This document shows, piece by piece, positions 26,062-33,288 of a stretch of 64,000 nt of DNA. Position 1 is the stretch's first letter; each line of letters starts with the position of its first letter. The notes beneath the pieces are model-generated. The model was not told the origin of the DNA. It did no database searches and saw only the letters and a program-made list of their open reading frames with translations. This DNA comes from Spirobacillus cienkowskii (GTDB lineage Bacteria > Bdellovibrionota_B > Oligoflexia > Silvanigrellales > Silvanigrellaceae), in contig NZ_CP146516.1 in the NCBI RefSeq assembly GCF_037081835.1, positions 2,371,501 through 2,435,500 on the forward strand, given 5' to 3'. Both the position numbers and the translations under genes were made by a program.

Positions 26062-26063
26062 CC

Positions 26064-26393
26064 ATGACCTTATTTAAAAAACTTGAAAGAGGATTAAAAG
26101 AGGCAACCCTCTACAAAGAAGGCAAAAAAAATGCTGCCGCAAGAGTTCATGATCACAAAACTATTGAGTTTAAACCCGTTACTCTTATGAAGCCAAATCA
26201 AATTAAAAAACTTCGTCTTTCGCTAGGCCTAAGCCAAAAAGAATTTGCAAATTTTTTAGCTGTTTCGCACGAAACTGTTGCTAAATGGGAACAAGGTGGA
26301 AATAAACCCAAAGGTGTAGCTTTAAGATTGATGGATATACTTGCTAATCAAGGAGAAGATTTAATTAAAAAAGTATCTTCAAATTACTTTTAA
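26064..26393 (+). CDS. HigA-type XRE antitoxin
   Basis: The 109 residues end in an XRE domain: PNQIKKLRLSLGLSQKEFANFLAVSHETVAKWEQGGNKPKGVALRL. It directly follows the toxin. A diverged paralogue pair lies at 40.8-41.4 kb, where the toxin is truncated. Confidence 0.88.
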   Translation: MTLFKKLERGLKEATLYKEGKKNAAARVHDHKTIEFKPVTLMKPNQIKKLRLSLGLSQKEFANFLAVSHETVAKWEQGGNKPKGVALRLMDILANQGEDLIKKVSSNYF

Positions 26394-26607
26394 GCTCCCA
26401 TCAAACCTCGCCAATTTCGCCCACAGATTGCTTATCGCGCTCGGTTTTTTGGGTGTAGGCGTCTTTGAGTACAAGTTTTAAACTGGTTTTGAGGCCATTT
26501 TCATTGCAAGAAAAGCGAGTTTCTTCTATTAAAAAATCGCCCTCAAGAATGGCTTTATGGCTGACAACGCTTTTAAGCCCTGGCCGCTTTACACTGCTAT
26601 CGCTCAT
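26394..26607 (-). pseudogene. Internally deleted fragment of the phage tail-hub gene
   Basis: The frame encodes SDSSVKRPGLKSVVSHKAI joined directly to LEGDFLIEETRFSCNENGLK and ends DKQSVGEIGEV. In the full gene (30,886-31,920) about 50 residues lie between these parts. The fragment begins seven bases after higA. It shows that material from the tail cluster edge was copied and deleted here. Confidence 0.85.
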
Positions 26608-26997
26608 TCCTCAAATGCCCAAAGAATGATCTTTCATTTTTTTTCGCTATAAAGTTTTGGAGGCATTGCATTGCACGGAAAAATTCAAATTTCTAGTAAA
26701 ATCAACACTTCTTTTTTATAAATTTTTTTTCTGGCAAAGTCGCGAGAAAACATTTAATAAATCAATTTATATTTAAATATCAAGCATGGTTTCTATTTGT
26801 TGCATACTCTTGTGAAGACCGCTTTTTTTATGAATTTTTATCAAATCTGCCATTTTTATTGGCGGATTTTTTAAACTATTTAATTGATTAGAAATAGAAT
26901 CAAGAACGCTTTCAGGAGAAAGATCTATTAAATGACAAATAAAATCGTCTGGATGGATTGCCTCAATTTCATATTTACCAGAAACGAAAACGTAAAG

Positions 26998-27018
26998 CCC
27001 CGACTTCTAAAGTCGGGG
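26998..27018. repeat. Left-end hairpin of the second IS605-type element
   Basis: CCCCGACTT, loop CTA, AAGTCGGGG: a perfect 9-bp stem, likely bound by TnpA. Confidence 0.7.
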
Positions 27019-27232
27019 ATATAAGTGAGCTTAAAAGACCGCAGCACCAAACGGTGCAAGGTTGAATTGAAAGCCTGACGAGGCATGCAAAAAGACGATA
27101 GGAATTTTTGCATGTCGAAAGTTGGCTTTAGCCGTACTATTAATCAGACGTAATTATAATTATTAATTTTTGATATAGAAAATTTGATATTTAAATAAAT
27201 CGGTAGTACCCTATAATTAATAGGGGAGATTC

Positions 27233-27646
27233 ATGACGATTGAGTTAGATTCTAATAATCATTCTGTATTTAGTTTAAACTATCATTTGATTTTGGTTAT
27301 TAAATATAGAAAAAAAGTTTTAACAAATCAAAAAATGTTATTGCGACTTAGAGAAATTGCAGAATATATTGGGATAAGCCACAATGTAAAAATTAAGGAA
27401 ATGAATGGGGAACCTGATCATGTTCATTTTTTGCTTAGAACAAAACCAAACTGTGAACTTTCTAAATATATAAATGCGATGAAATCGGCTACAAGTAGAC
27501 TTCTTAAAAAGGAATTTCCTGAAATCAAAAAAAAACTTTGGGAAGAATCTTTTTGGACAACATCCTATTGCTTAATAAGTGTAGGCGGTGCTCCTATAAA
27601 TGTTCTGAAAAGGTATATTGAAAATCAAGGTGGAGTTGAGCATTAA
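27233..27646 (+). CDS. tnpA: IS200/IS605 HUH transposase TnpA
   Basis: The HUH motif is EPDHVHFLL and the catalytic tyrosine lies in PINVLKRYIENQ. The 137 residues are the standard size. The start has GGGGAG 7 bases upstream. It appears intact and ends on the base where tnpB begins. Confidence 0.9.
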   Translation: MTIELDSNNHSVFSLNYHLILVIKYRKKVLTNQKMLLRLREIAEYIGISHNVKIKEMNGEPDHVHFLLRTKPNCELSKYINAMKSATSRLLKKEFPEIKKKLWEESFWTTSYCLISVGGAPINVLKRYIENQGGVEH

Positions 27647-28812
27647 TGATAACAACATATCACTACAGAATTAAAGATTCAGGGAAAGCAAATAGGGTGC
27701 TATCTCAAATGTCACGTTCTGTAAATATGGTATGGAATTTTTGCAAACAAACTCAACAAGAGGCTCTTAAAAATAAATCCGTTAAGTTAATAGATGATAA
27801 AAAATCGGATGAAAAAATTTCTATTCCGTATTTTTTTTCATCTTCAGAAATGGATGGATTAGTTGCAGGAAGTTCAAAAGAACTAGGTCTTCATTCTCAA
27901 ACAGTTCAGGCTATTTCTCAAGAATACATCACACGTAGAAAACAATTTAAAACACTCTTGCGTTGGCGTGGTAAAAAATCTCTTGGATGGGTACCATTTA
28001 AATCATCTGCAATTAAAATTCATGATGGAAAAATATCTTATAATAAGAATGAATTTTCTTTTTGGAATTCAAGAGAACTACCAGAAGATGCAAAAATAAA
28101 AACAGGCTCATTTTGTCAAGATAAGAGCGGTCATTGGTATTTAAATATTGCATTTGAAAGTGAATTAATCAGAATTAAAAGGGATGAAGACAAAGAAATT
28201 GGAATTGATATTGGAATAAAAACTCTTGCAACATGTTCAAATGGTGAAAAGATTGATAGACCAAACTTAAGAAAAAATGCTTTAAAAAAACTTCGCTATT
28301 TAAAAAGATGTCAACGATTTGCACAAAGAAAACAATCAAAAAGTAAAAAATATCATTCTCTTCCAAAGTCAAAACAAGAAAGAAAACTGCATGTAAAAGT
28401 AGCCAATATAAGACAAGACTATTTGCATAAAGAATCTACAAAACTTGTGAAAAAATGTTCCCTAATTGTAGTTGGTGATGTTCCTTGTAAATTCATGAAT
28501 CGCAATAAAAAGCTATCAGGAATATCACTCGATTCAGGAATAGGGATGTTTAAAAATATGTTGAAGTACAAAGCCGTTAGAGCTGCTTCAATATACAAAG
28601 AAATTTCAGAAAGAGATTCAACTCGGACGTGCTCAAAGTGTAGTGAAATACTACCACGGATCGGGCTTGGAGTAAGAACATGGACTTGTGAAAAGTGCAA
28701 AACGATCCATGATCGTGATGTCAATGCGAGTATAAACATACTCAACGCATACAAGAACATGTTCCCTATCGGGCATGATAGGCCGACTCGTACGAAGAAA
28801 AATTCTAGCTAG
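27646..28812 (+). CDS. tnpB: TnpB with a non-canonical RuvC-II site
   Basis: The 388 residues have the RuvC-I aspartate in GIDIGIKTLAT (D188), a zinc finger C329/C332...C348/C351 and the RuvC-III segment HDRDVNASINIL (D356/D358). At the RuvC-II position, where TnpB normally has glutamate (as in the other copy, VEDL), this protein reads VVGDVPCKF with G277. A conserved-looking glutamate appears later in SIYKEISERDSTRTCSKC (E319). This resembles the TnpB group described as having a relocated catalytic glutamate, also seen in eukaryotic Fanzor proteins. Whether it is active cannot be told by eye. Confidence 0.88.
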   Translation: MITTYHYRIKDSGKANRVLSQMSRSVNMVWNFCKQTQQEALKNKSVKLIDDKKSDEKISIPYFFSSSEMDGLVAGSSKELGLHSQTVQAISQEYITRRKQFKTLLRWRGKKSLGWVPFKSSAIKIHDGKISYNKNEFSFWNSRELPEDAKIKTGSFCQDKSGHWYLNIAFESELIRIKRDEDKEIGIDIGIKTLATCSNGEKIDRPNLRKNALKKLRYLKRCQRFAQRKQSKSKKYHSLPKSKQERKLHVKVANIRQDYLHKESTKLVKKCSLIVVGDVPCKFMNRNKKLSGISLDSGIGMFKNMLKYKAVRAASIYKEISERDSTRTCSKCSEILPRIGLGVRTWTCEKCKTIHDRDVNASINILNAYKNMFPIGHDRPTRTKKNSS

Positions 28813-28835
28813 TTTTTCTTTTGTATCTAGGGAAT

Positions 28836-28879
28836 CCCCTTCCTCAAAAAATCGACGTTAGGAGGTTTTTAGGGAGGGG
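28836..28879. repeat. Right-end hairpin of the second IS605-type element
   Basis: CCCCTTCC pairs with GGGAGGGG, followed inward by AAAAA/TTTTT. The decayed copy at 22.64 kb has the same structure with a more regular stem. This region would also be expected to contain the scaffold of the TnpB guide RNA. Confidence 0.6.
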
Positions 28880-29174
28880 AGGATGTCAATTAATATCTTC
28901 TTAGGGAAATCTTTCAAATTAAAAGTCACAATAAATTACGCTTGGCATACAATTGCTGCTGCTAATATATGCTTATCGTCAGGATCTGGTAAAGAAAGTG
29001 ATGTTAAAATTTCTTGGTACCTTGCTTTTGGAATGTTGGCATCTGGTACAGCCAATTCCATAAGCTCTCTTGTCTTATTTAACCTCTCTATTTTTAAGTC
29101 AGGTCTATTCTTTTGTAAGTTTTTAATCCATTCTTCATGAATATCATCACTCCATTTCGCTTTAAATATATTTA

Positions 29175-30194
29175 TGCCAGTTAATAGTTGAGAAAGTTAT
29201 TGTGAGGCTTGAAGAAATAGCTCCAATTTGTTAAATAATTTTTGCACAAACAAAATTAACAAAGGAGCTACCAATGGACTGGCAGAGCCAACTCATCACT
29301 GTATACCTTACTACCTGCGATTTCTTTTCTCAACTCTCTCCAACCTCTTTTTTAAAAATTAGTCCAAACTCAAATCCCTCGTTCACAGACCAAGAAGTCA
29401 CCACTATTTACATCTTTGGAGTTTTAATGAAACAAAAAAATATAAAAGCTATTTTTAACTTCACTAAAAATTTTATTCCAAACTGGTTTCCTCACTTGCC
29501 TTCTTATGAAGGATTTTTGTCAAGACTTAATAGCTTAAGTAAACTCTTTCCTGAACTTGCAAACTTTATTTTAAAAAATAATAAATTTAAAATCCCTAAA
29601 ACAAAATCCAAACCTTTTATTCTTATTGACTCTTTACCTATTATACTCACAACTGGTTTTCGGGCGCACAAGTGCAATACTGCAAACGATATTTCTGCTA
29701 TTGGCTATTGCTCTTCAAAAGATAAATTTTACTATGGGTTAAAACTTCATCTCGCTGCTTTGTTTCAAAATAAAAAACTTGCCGCACCTATTGATTTTAA
29801 AATCACACCCGCCGCAACTCACGACTTAACTGCTGTTAAGAATGATCTTTTAAACTTCAAACATTCGCAAATCTTTGCCGATCGTGCTTACTGTGACAAA
29901 TCAACTAAAAAAAACTTGAATCAAATAAACTCTAAATTACACACACCAATTAAACTCTCTCGGAATAAAAAAACTCTTTCTAGTGATGAGAAAGTTTATT
30001 CTAAATCTGTTAGCTCTATTCGGCAGTCCATTGAAATCCTTTTTAACTGGTTAATTGAATCCAGCGGTATTCAAATCGCATCAAAAGTTCGATCGACTAA
30101 AGGCCTTATCGTCCATGTTTTCGGACGATTTTCTGCCTGCCTGTTTAACTACTTATTCAAATTCTAATTGATTTTTCTCAACTATTAATTGGCA
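29175..30194 (+). mobile_element. IS982-family element, copy 2 (inside the PIN gene)
   Basis: Inverted repeats TGCCAGTTAATAGTTGAGAA and TGCCAATTAATAGTTGAGAA; 1,020 bp. Flanks TATATTTA and TATATTTG form a target duplication with one end mismatch. Same orientation as copy 3. Confidence 0.9.
29274..30167 (+). CDS. IS982-family transposase
   Basis: The 297-residue DDE transposase has PFILIDSLPIIL (first aspartate), the family's GYCSSKDKFYYGLKLHLAAL block, ITPAATHDLTAV, and IFADRAYCD (second acidic). A C-terminal VSSIRQSIEILFNWL helix carries the glutamate. It is identical to copy 3 (56,319) and to copy 1 up to its frameshift. It looks functional. Confidence 0.92.
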   Translation: MDWQSQLITVYLTTCDFFSQLSPTSFLKISPNSNPSFTDQEVTTIYIFGVLMKQKNIKAIFNFTKNFIPNWFPHLPSYEGFLSRLNSLSKLFPELANFILKNNKFKIPKTKSKPFILIDSLPIILTTGFRAHKCNTANDISAIGYCSSKDKFYYGLKLHLAALFQNKKLAAPIDFKITPAATHDLTAVKNDLLNFKHSQIFADRAYCDKSTKKNLNQINSKLHTPIKLSRNKKTLSSDEKVYSKSVSSIRQSIEILFNWLIESSGIQIASKVRSTKGLIVHVFGRFSACLFNYLFKF

Positions 30195-30292
30195 TATATT
30201 TGTTAAAGCGAAATGGAGTAAAAGATCTCTTAAATTTGCTGGATACAAAATACACGCATCATAAATAACAACAAAATTATTACTGCTCATTT

Positions 30293-30769
30293 TTAGTCTT
30301 CATAACCAAGTTTGTCTTCTTGAGAAATCCTTGCCAACTTATCAAGTGCATCTTTACTTTTTTTATTCATCTTTTTCTTGAATGACATTAAATCTTTTGC
30401 TTTGATTCTTCTGTGCGCACCAACTTTATGAAATGGCATTTGTCCCGATTCAAGAATTTTAATAATAAATGGGCGTGATACATTTAAAATGTCAGCTGCT
30501 TCTTGCGTTGTAAATTCCTTATTAAATGGCACAATTGTAACTGAATTTCCATGTGCAATTTCATTTAATATGTCCATTAAAAATGGCATAAAACTTAATG
30601 GAAGTTGTAAATTCTTAATATTACCTTGAAAATTTAACGCAAGCTCAAGATTTTTTATTTTTTTCTTTTCGCAGAAATTTGAGATATCCTTAATTACAAT
30701 TTCAGCTTTCTTAGTATCCTCAACTGTTGGAATATATTCTTCTATTAATGTTAGGGCGCTTATTTTCAT
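30293..30769 (-). CDS. Helix-turn-helix antitoxin (excisionase-like) of a PIN toxin pair
   Basis: The C-terminal half holds an excisionase-type DNA-binding domain: FTTQEAADILNVSRPFIIKILESGQMPFHKVGAHRRIKAKDLMSF (about 87-132). The N-terminal half is a probable dimer and toxin-binding region (158 residues overall). The start has GGAGAGG upstream. Two bases downstream begins the PIN toxin gene, which is broken three times. The antitoxin itself is intact. Confidence 0.82.
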   Translation of the reverse strand: MKISALTLIEEYIPTVEDTKKAEIVIKDISNFCEKKKIKNLELALNFQGNIKNLQLPLSFMPFLMDILNEIAHGNSVTIVPFNKEFTTQEAADILNVSRPFIIKILESGQMPFHKVGAHRRIKAKDLMSFKKKMNKKSKDALDKLARISQEDKLGYED

Positions 30770-30849
30770 AATATCCTCTCCTTAACTCAGAGGTTACTTT
30801 ACCGCATAAACGAAATAAATGCAATATTAGAAATAATCGAAATAATTTC

Positions 30850-30883
30850 AAAAAACAAGAGAAGTCGGGGGAGCCCCACCCCC
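30850..30883 (-). terminator. Possible terminator of the tail operon
   Basis: Just past the hub stop, the minus strand gives GGGGG, loop TGGGGCT, CCCCC, and 12 bases later a TTTTTT run. The stem is short and the T run distant, so support is modest. Confidence 0.35.
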
Positions 30884-30885
30884 AC

Positions 30886-31920
30886 TCAAACCTCGCCAAT
30901 TTCGCCCACAGATTGCTTATCGCGCTCGGTTTTTTGGGTGTAGGCATCTTTGAGTACAAGTTTTAAACTGGTTTTGAGGCCATTTTCATTGCAAGAAAAG
31001 CGAGTTTCTTCTATTAAAAAATCGCCCTCTAAGCCACAGGCAGGAGCCTTAATGGTAACAAGAGTATTGATTTCCCAAATTTGCTGACTACTGGGGTTTA
31101 GCCAATCGACGCACTCCACGGTAACCCGTAACGACTGCGCAACCCGTTGCGCCATTTCCCACTTGGCGCGCTCTTTGGCCTCGGCTTCGGTAATGGCTTT
31201 GTGACTGACAATACTCTTAAGCCTTGGCCGCTTTACACTGCTATCGCTCACCTCGCCCCGAGCGGTTTTGTGCGGCTCGTCGGCATTGCGGGTATTGCCC
31301 ACCACCACATAGGTGGCAAACTTTTCGCTTTCGTTGTGCTCTACAGAACAGCTTAAAATATTTTCGCCTTCGCGAAGAGTTGCCGCCACAACGCTGCCCA
31401 CATCGGCAAGCACCAAGCCGCCCTTGGCGTCGGGGTAAGCGAGCACTCCCTGAAACTTAACGTAGCGATCGATGCTTTCCCATACGGTTTCGTTATGCTG
31501 CACACTGATTTGCGGTAAACTTGCCGTTGCTGCAGCACTTTTGCCGTGCACCGCAATGCCAAACGGCGCTGCAAGCAGCTCAGCCAGTTGCTTTAACGAT
31601 TTGCCCTTAAACTCTTTGGCCTCAGAAATATTGCAAGAGTCTACCAGGTCGCCCGTTTTATCGCGCCCCTGCACCGAGAGCGATCGCTCAGAGCTGCCAT
31701 ACTGACTGCTCACAGAATCAATGTAGCCACAAATTATCGGTTTGCCTTTGTAGCTCAGCTCACACAAATCGCCTGCTTTGAGTTGCCATTTTTCGCCTTG
31801 GCCACTCCATCTGTCGGTATACCCAATTTCAAACGCACCACTTACGGCGGCAAGCGATCGGGTAACCGAAGCCGTAAGCCACCCTTCAAAAATTTTGCCA
31901 TTGGCTTTGAGCTGAATCAT
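30886..31920 (-). CDS. Tail hub protein, Mu gp44/P2 gpD-like
   Basis: The 344 residues resemble the baseplate hub of contractile tails (Mu gp44, gpP; VgrG-like beta-rich fold). The start MIQLKANGKIFEGWLTASVTRSLAAVSGAFEIGYTD leads to GDLCELSYKGKPIICGYID. SLKQLAELLAAPFGIAV and QHNETVWESIDRYVKFQGVLAYPDAKGG are typical of the second module, with SHKAITEAEAKERAKWEMAQR near the C terminus. Its start overlaps the upstream gene by four bases (ATGA). In Mu the spike and wedge genes would follow; here the cluster ends and toxin-antitoxin DNA begins. Partial copies of its 3' end lie at 22.2 and 26.4 kb. Confidence 0.82.
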   Translation of the reverse strand: MIQLKANGKIFEGWLTASVTRSLAAVSGAFEIGYTDRWSGQGEKWQLKAGDLCELSYKGKPIICGYIDSVSSQYGSSERSLSVQGRDKTGDLVDSCNISEAKEFKGKSLKQLAELLAAPFGIAVHGKSAAATASLPQISVQHNETVWESIDRYVKFQGVLAYPDAKGGLVLADVGSVVAATLREGENILSCSVEHNESEKFATYVVVGNTRNADEPHKTARGEVSDSSVKRPRLKSIVSHKAITEAEAKERAKWEMAQRVAQSLRVTVECVDWLNPSSQQIWEINTLVTIKAPACGLEGDFLIEETRFSCNENGLKTSLKLVLKDAYTQKTERDKQSVGEIGEV

Positions 31921-33269
31921 GCAATCACCTTAATCAGTTGCCCTTTGTACAAAAAATCAGGGTTTTTAATGTTATTCAAATACAAAATTTCGCTTTCTTT
32001 ACTCAGATTGCCAAACTGCTCAAAGCAAAAATGCAACAGAGTTTGCGGATAACGCACCACAATTGACTTCATAACTGGCAGCTCGTTGGCAACGGAGTTT
32101 AAGTTTTCGTACACAACGGAGCGCAACTGGTAGAGAGTTAAATACAAGTTGTCATTGAGTAGCGGGCGGTTCATCAGGGCATCGAGGGCTTCGGCAATGT
32201 CGTCTCGGGATTTATTAATTTCGTTGACACTTAAAAACGTGGCACCCATAGCAAAATCGCACCATGCGCAAATAATAAAAATTTGCAGCAAGGTTTCGAG
32301 CTCTAAAATATTGCGCTCGGCTCTACGGGCTTCGCTGGTGCGCCACACGCTGCGGCGTTTTTCGCTTAAGCGCAAATAAAACAAAATTTTAAACGCTAAA
32401 ATTCTTTTTTGTGCGCGCTCGGCACGCTGAATGGCGGTAAAAAATCGCTCTTCTTCGGCAGTGGCCGCAGAGTGTTGCTGCACACAATAAAACATACCTG
32501 GCATGGCGTAATGTGGCATCAGCTTTGCCACCGCTTGTTTGTCGGCGGAGCTTGCTCTGCCACATATTGCAACTTTAAGTGCTGCAAAGCAGCCCCAAAG
32601 TACGCCCCCTAAGTCACCGCCAGACATGGTGGCACCGTTCATGTGTTTTTTTATTTTAGCAAACACATAGGCCATATCTGCACCCAAAATTGGAATAGAG
32701 GTCACAGCCCGTTCTGCTTTATGAAAGCCCTGCATTACACTATTTAACGCCTGCACCACTTGCTGGAGGTATTTAGAAGTGCCAGCAAGACTTGTAAAAT
32801 TTTTTGCAAAGCTTTGCACTCCTGCCCCATGCACCGCCGCAACCAACTCTTGCACTTTGGCCGCTTTGTTTTCGATCACTTTTAACGGATTGCTATTGCC
32901 ACTTTCAATAAACGTAAAATTAAGAGTGCAATAACGCCCTTTGTTAAAGTTTTCGGAGACCGAAAGGGTAGCGCACTCCACCTGCATGGTACCCAAATAC
33001 GGGTGCACCAGCTCCCCTTGTTTGCCTTTTTCGATGGCAGCAATAAGTTTATCGCGAACTGCAAAATAGTTATCACCCACCAAAAACCCAGTTATTTGAA
33101 AGGTACGCTGTTTTTTACCCAAGTCTTCGTTATAGGGCTTATCTCTAAACGGAAACGCATGACTCACAATGCGCCTGCCAAACTCGGCACTGTGCCCCTC
33201 AATTTCAAATGGAATGCCCTGAAAACTTGCTTGCTGTAAGTTGTCTTTCCAATTTTTTGTTACACTCAT
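31917..33269 (-). CDS. DNA-circularisation N-terminal domain protein, Mu gp43-like
   Basis: The first ~140 residues match the DNA_circ_N domain of Mu-like tails: WKDNLQQASFQGIPFEIEGHSAEFGRRIVSHAFPFRDKPYNEDLG, then QRTFQITGFLVGDNYFAVRDKLIAAIEKGKQGELVHPYLGTM. The rest is helical and ends with a LysM-like strand pattern (FEQFGNLSKESEILYLNNIKNPDFLYKGQLIKVIA). This protein bridges tail tube end and hub in Mu-type phages. The 450 residues are typical. It overlaps the hub gene. Confidence 0.82.
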   Translation of the reverse strand: MSVTKNWKDNLQQASFQGIPFEIEGHSAEFGRRIVSHAFPFRDKPYNEDLGKKQRTFQITGFLVGDNYFAVRDKLIAAIEKGKQGELVHPYLGTMQVECATLSVSENFNKGRYCTLNFTFIESGNSNPLKVIENKAAKVQELVAAVHGAGVQSFAKNFTSLAGTSKYLQQVVQALNSVMQGFHKAERAVTSIPILGADMAYVFAKIKKHMNGATMSGGDLGGVLWGCFAALKVAICGRASSADKQAVAKLMPHYAMPGMFYCVQQHSAATAEEERFFTAIQRAERAQKRILAFKILFYLRLSEKRRSVWRTSEARRAERNILELETLLQIFIICAWCDFAMGATFLSVNEINKSRDDIAEALDALMNRPLLNDNLYLTLYQLRSVVYENLNSVANELPVMKSIVVRYPQTLLHFCFEQFGNLSKESEILYLNNIKNPDFLYKGQLIKVIA

Positions 33270-33288
33270 AAAAAATTCCTTAAATTCC

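Larger units (their letters stand above)
26988..28880 (+). mobile_element. IS200/IS605-family element (tnpA and tnpB in tandem) inside the PIN gene
   Basis: Bounds are approximate. The left end begins close to the hairpin at 26,998 and the right end closes just after the long hairpin ending at 28,879. No target duplication is expected. tnpA and tnpB overlap by one base and run the same way, unlike the divergent element near 8 kb, so this is a different subgroup. A decayed relative lies at 22,265-22,690. Confidence 0.82.
26773..30290 (-). pseudogene. PIN-domain toxin gene split by IS982 and IS605 elements, plus a nonsense codon
   Basis: From ATG 30,290 the frame reads MSSNNFVVIYDACILYPANLRDLLLHFALTNI (PIN domain start, first aspartate D10). 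IS982 follows, then AKWSDDIHEEWIKNLQKNRPDLKIERLN... to LSLPDPDDKHILAAAIVCQA, a TAA, then FIVTFNLKDFPKK. IS605 follows, then FVSGKYEIEAIHPDDFICHLIDLSPESVLDS... and the end ETMLDI. The PDPDDKHILAAA and IVTFNLKDFP motifs are typical of this PIN group. It starts two bases after an intact helix-turn-helix antitoxin gene. Three separate lesions make it certainly dead. Confidence 0.88.

Noticed and set aside
31147-33239. Several long plus-strand frames opposite the hub and DNA-circularisation genes
   Set aside because: They lack ribosome-binding sites and family features and are shadows of the minus-strand tail genes, which have full-length matches to known tail protein patterns.
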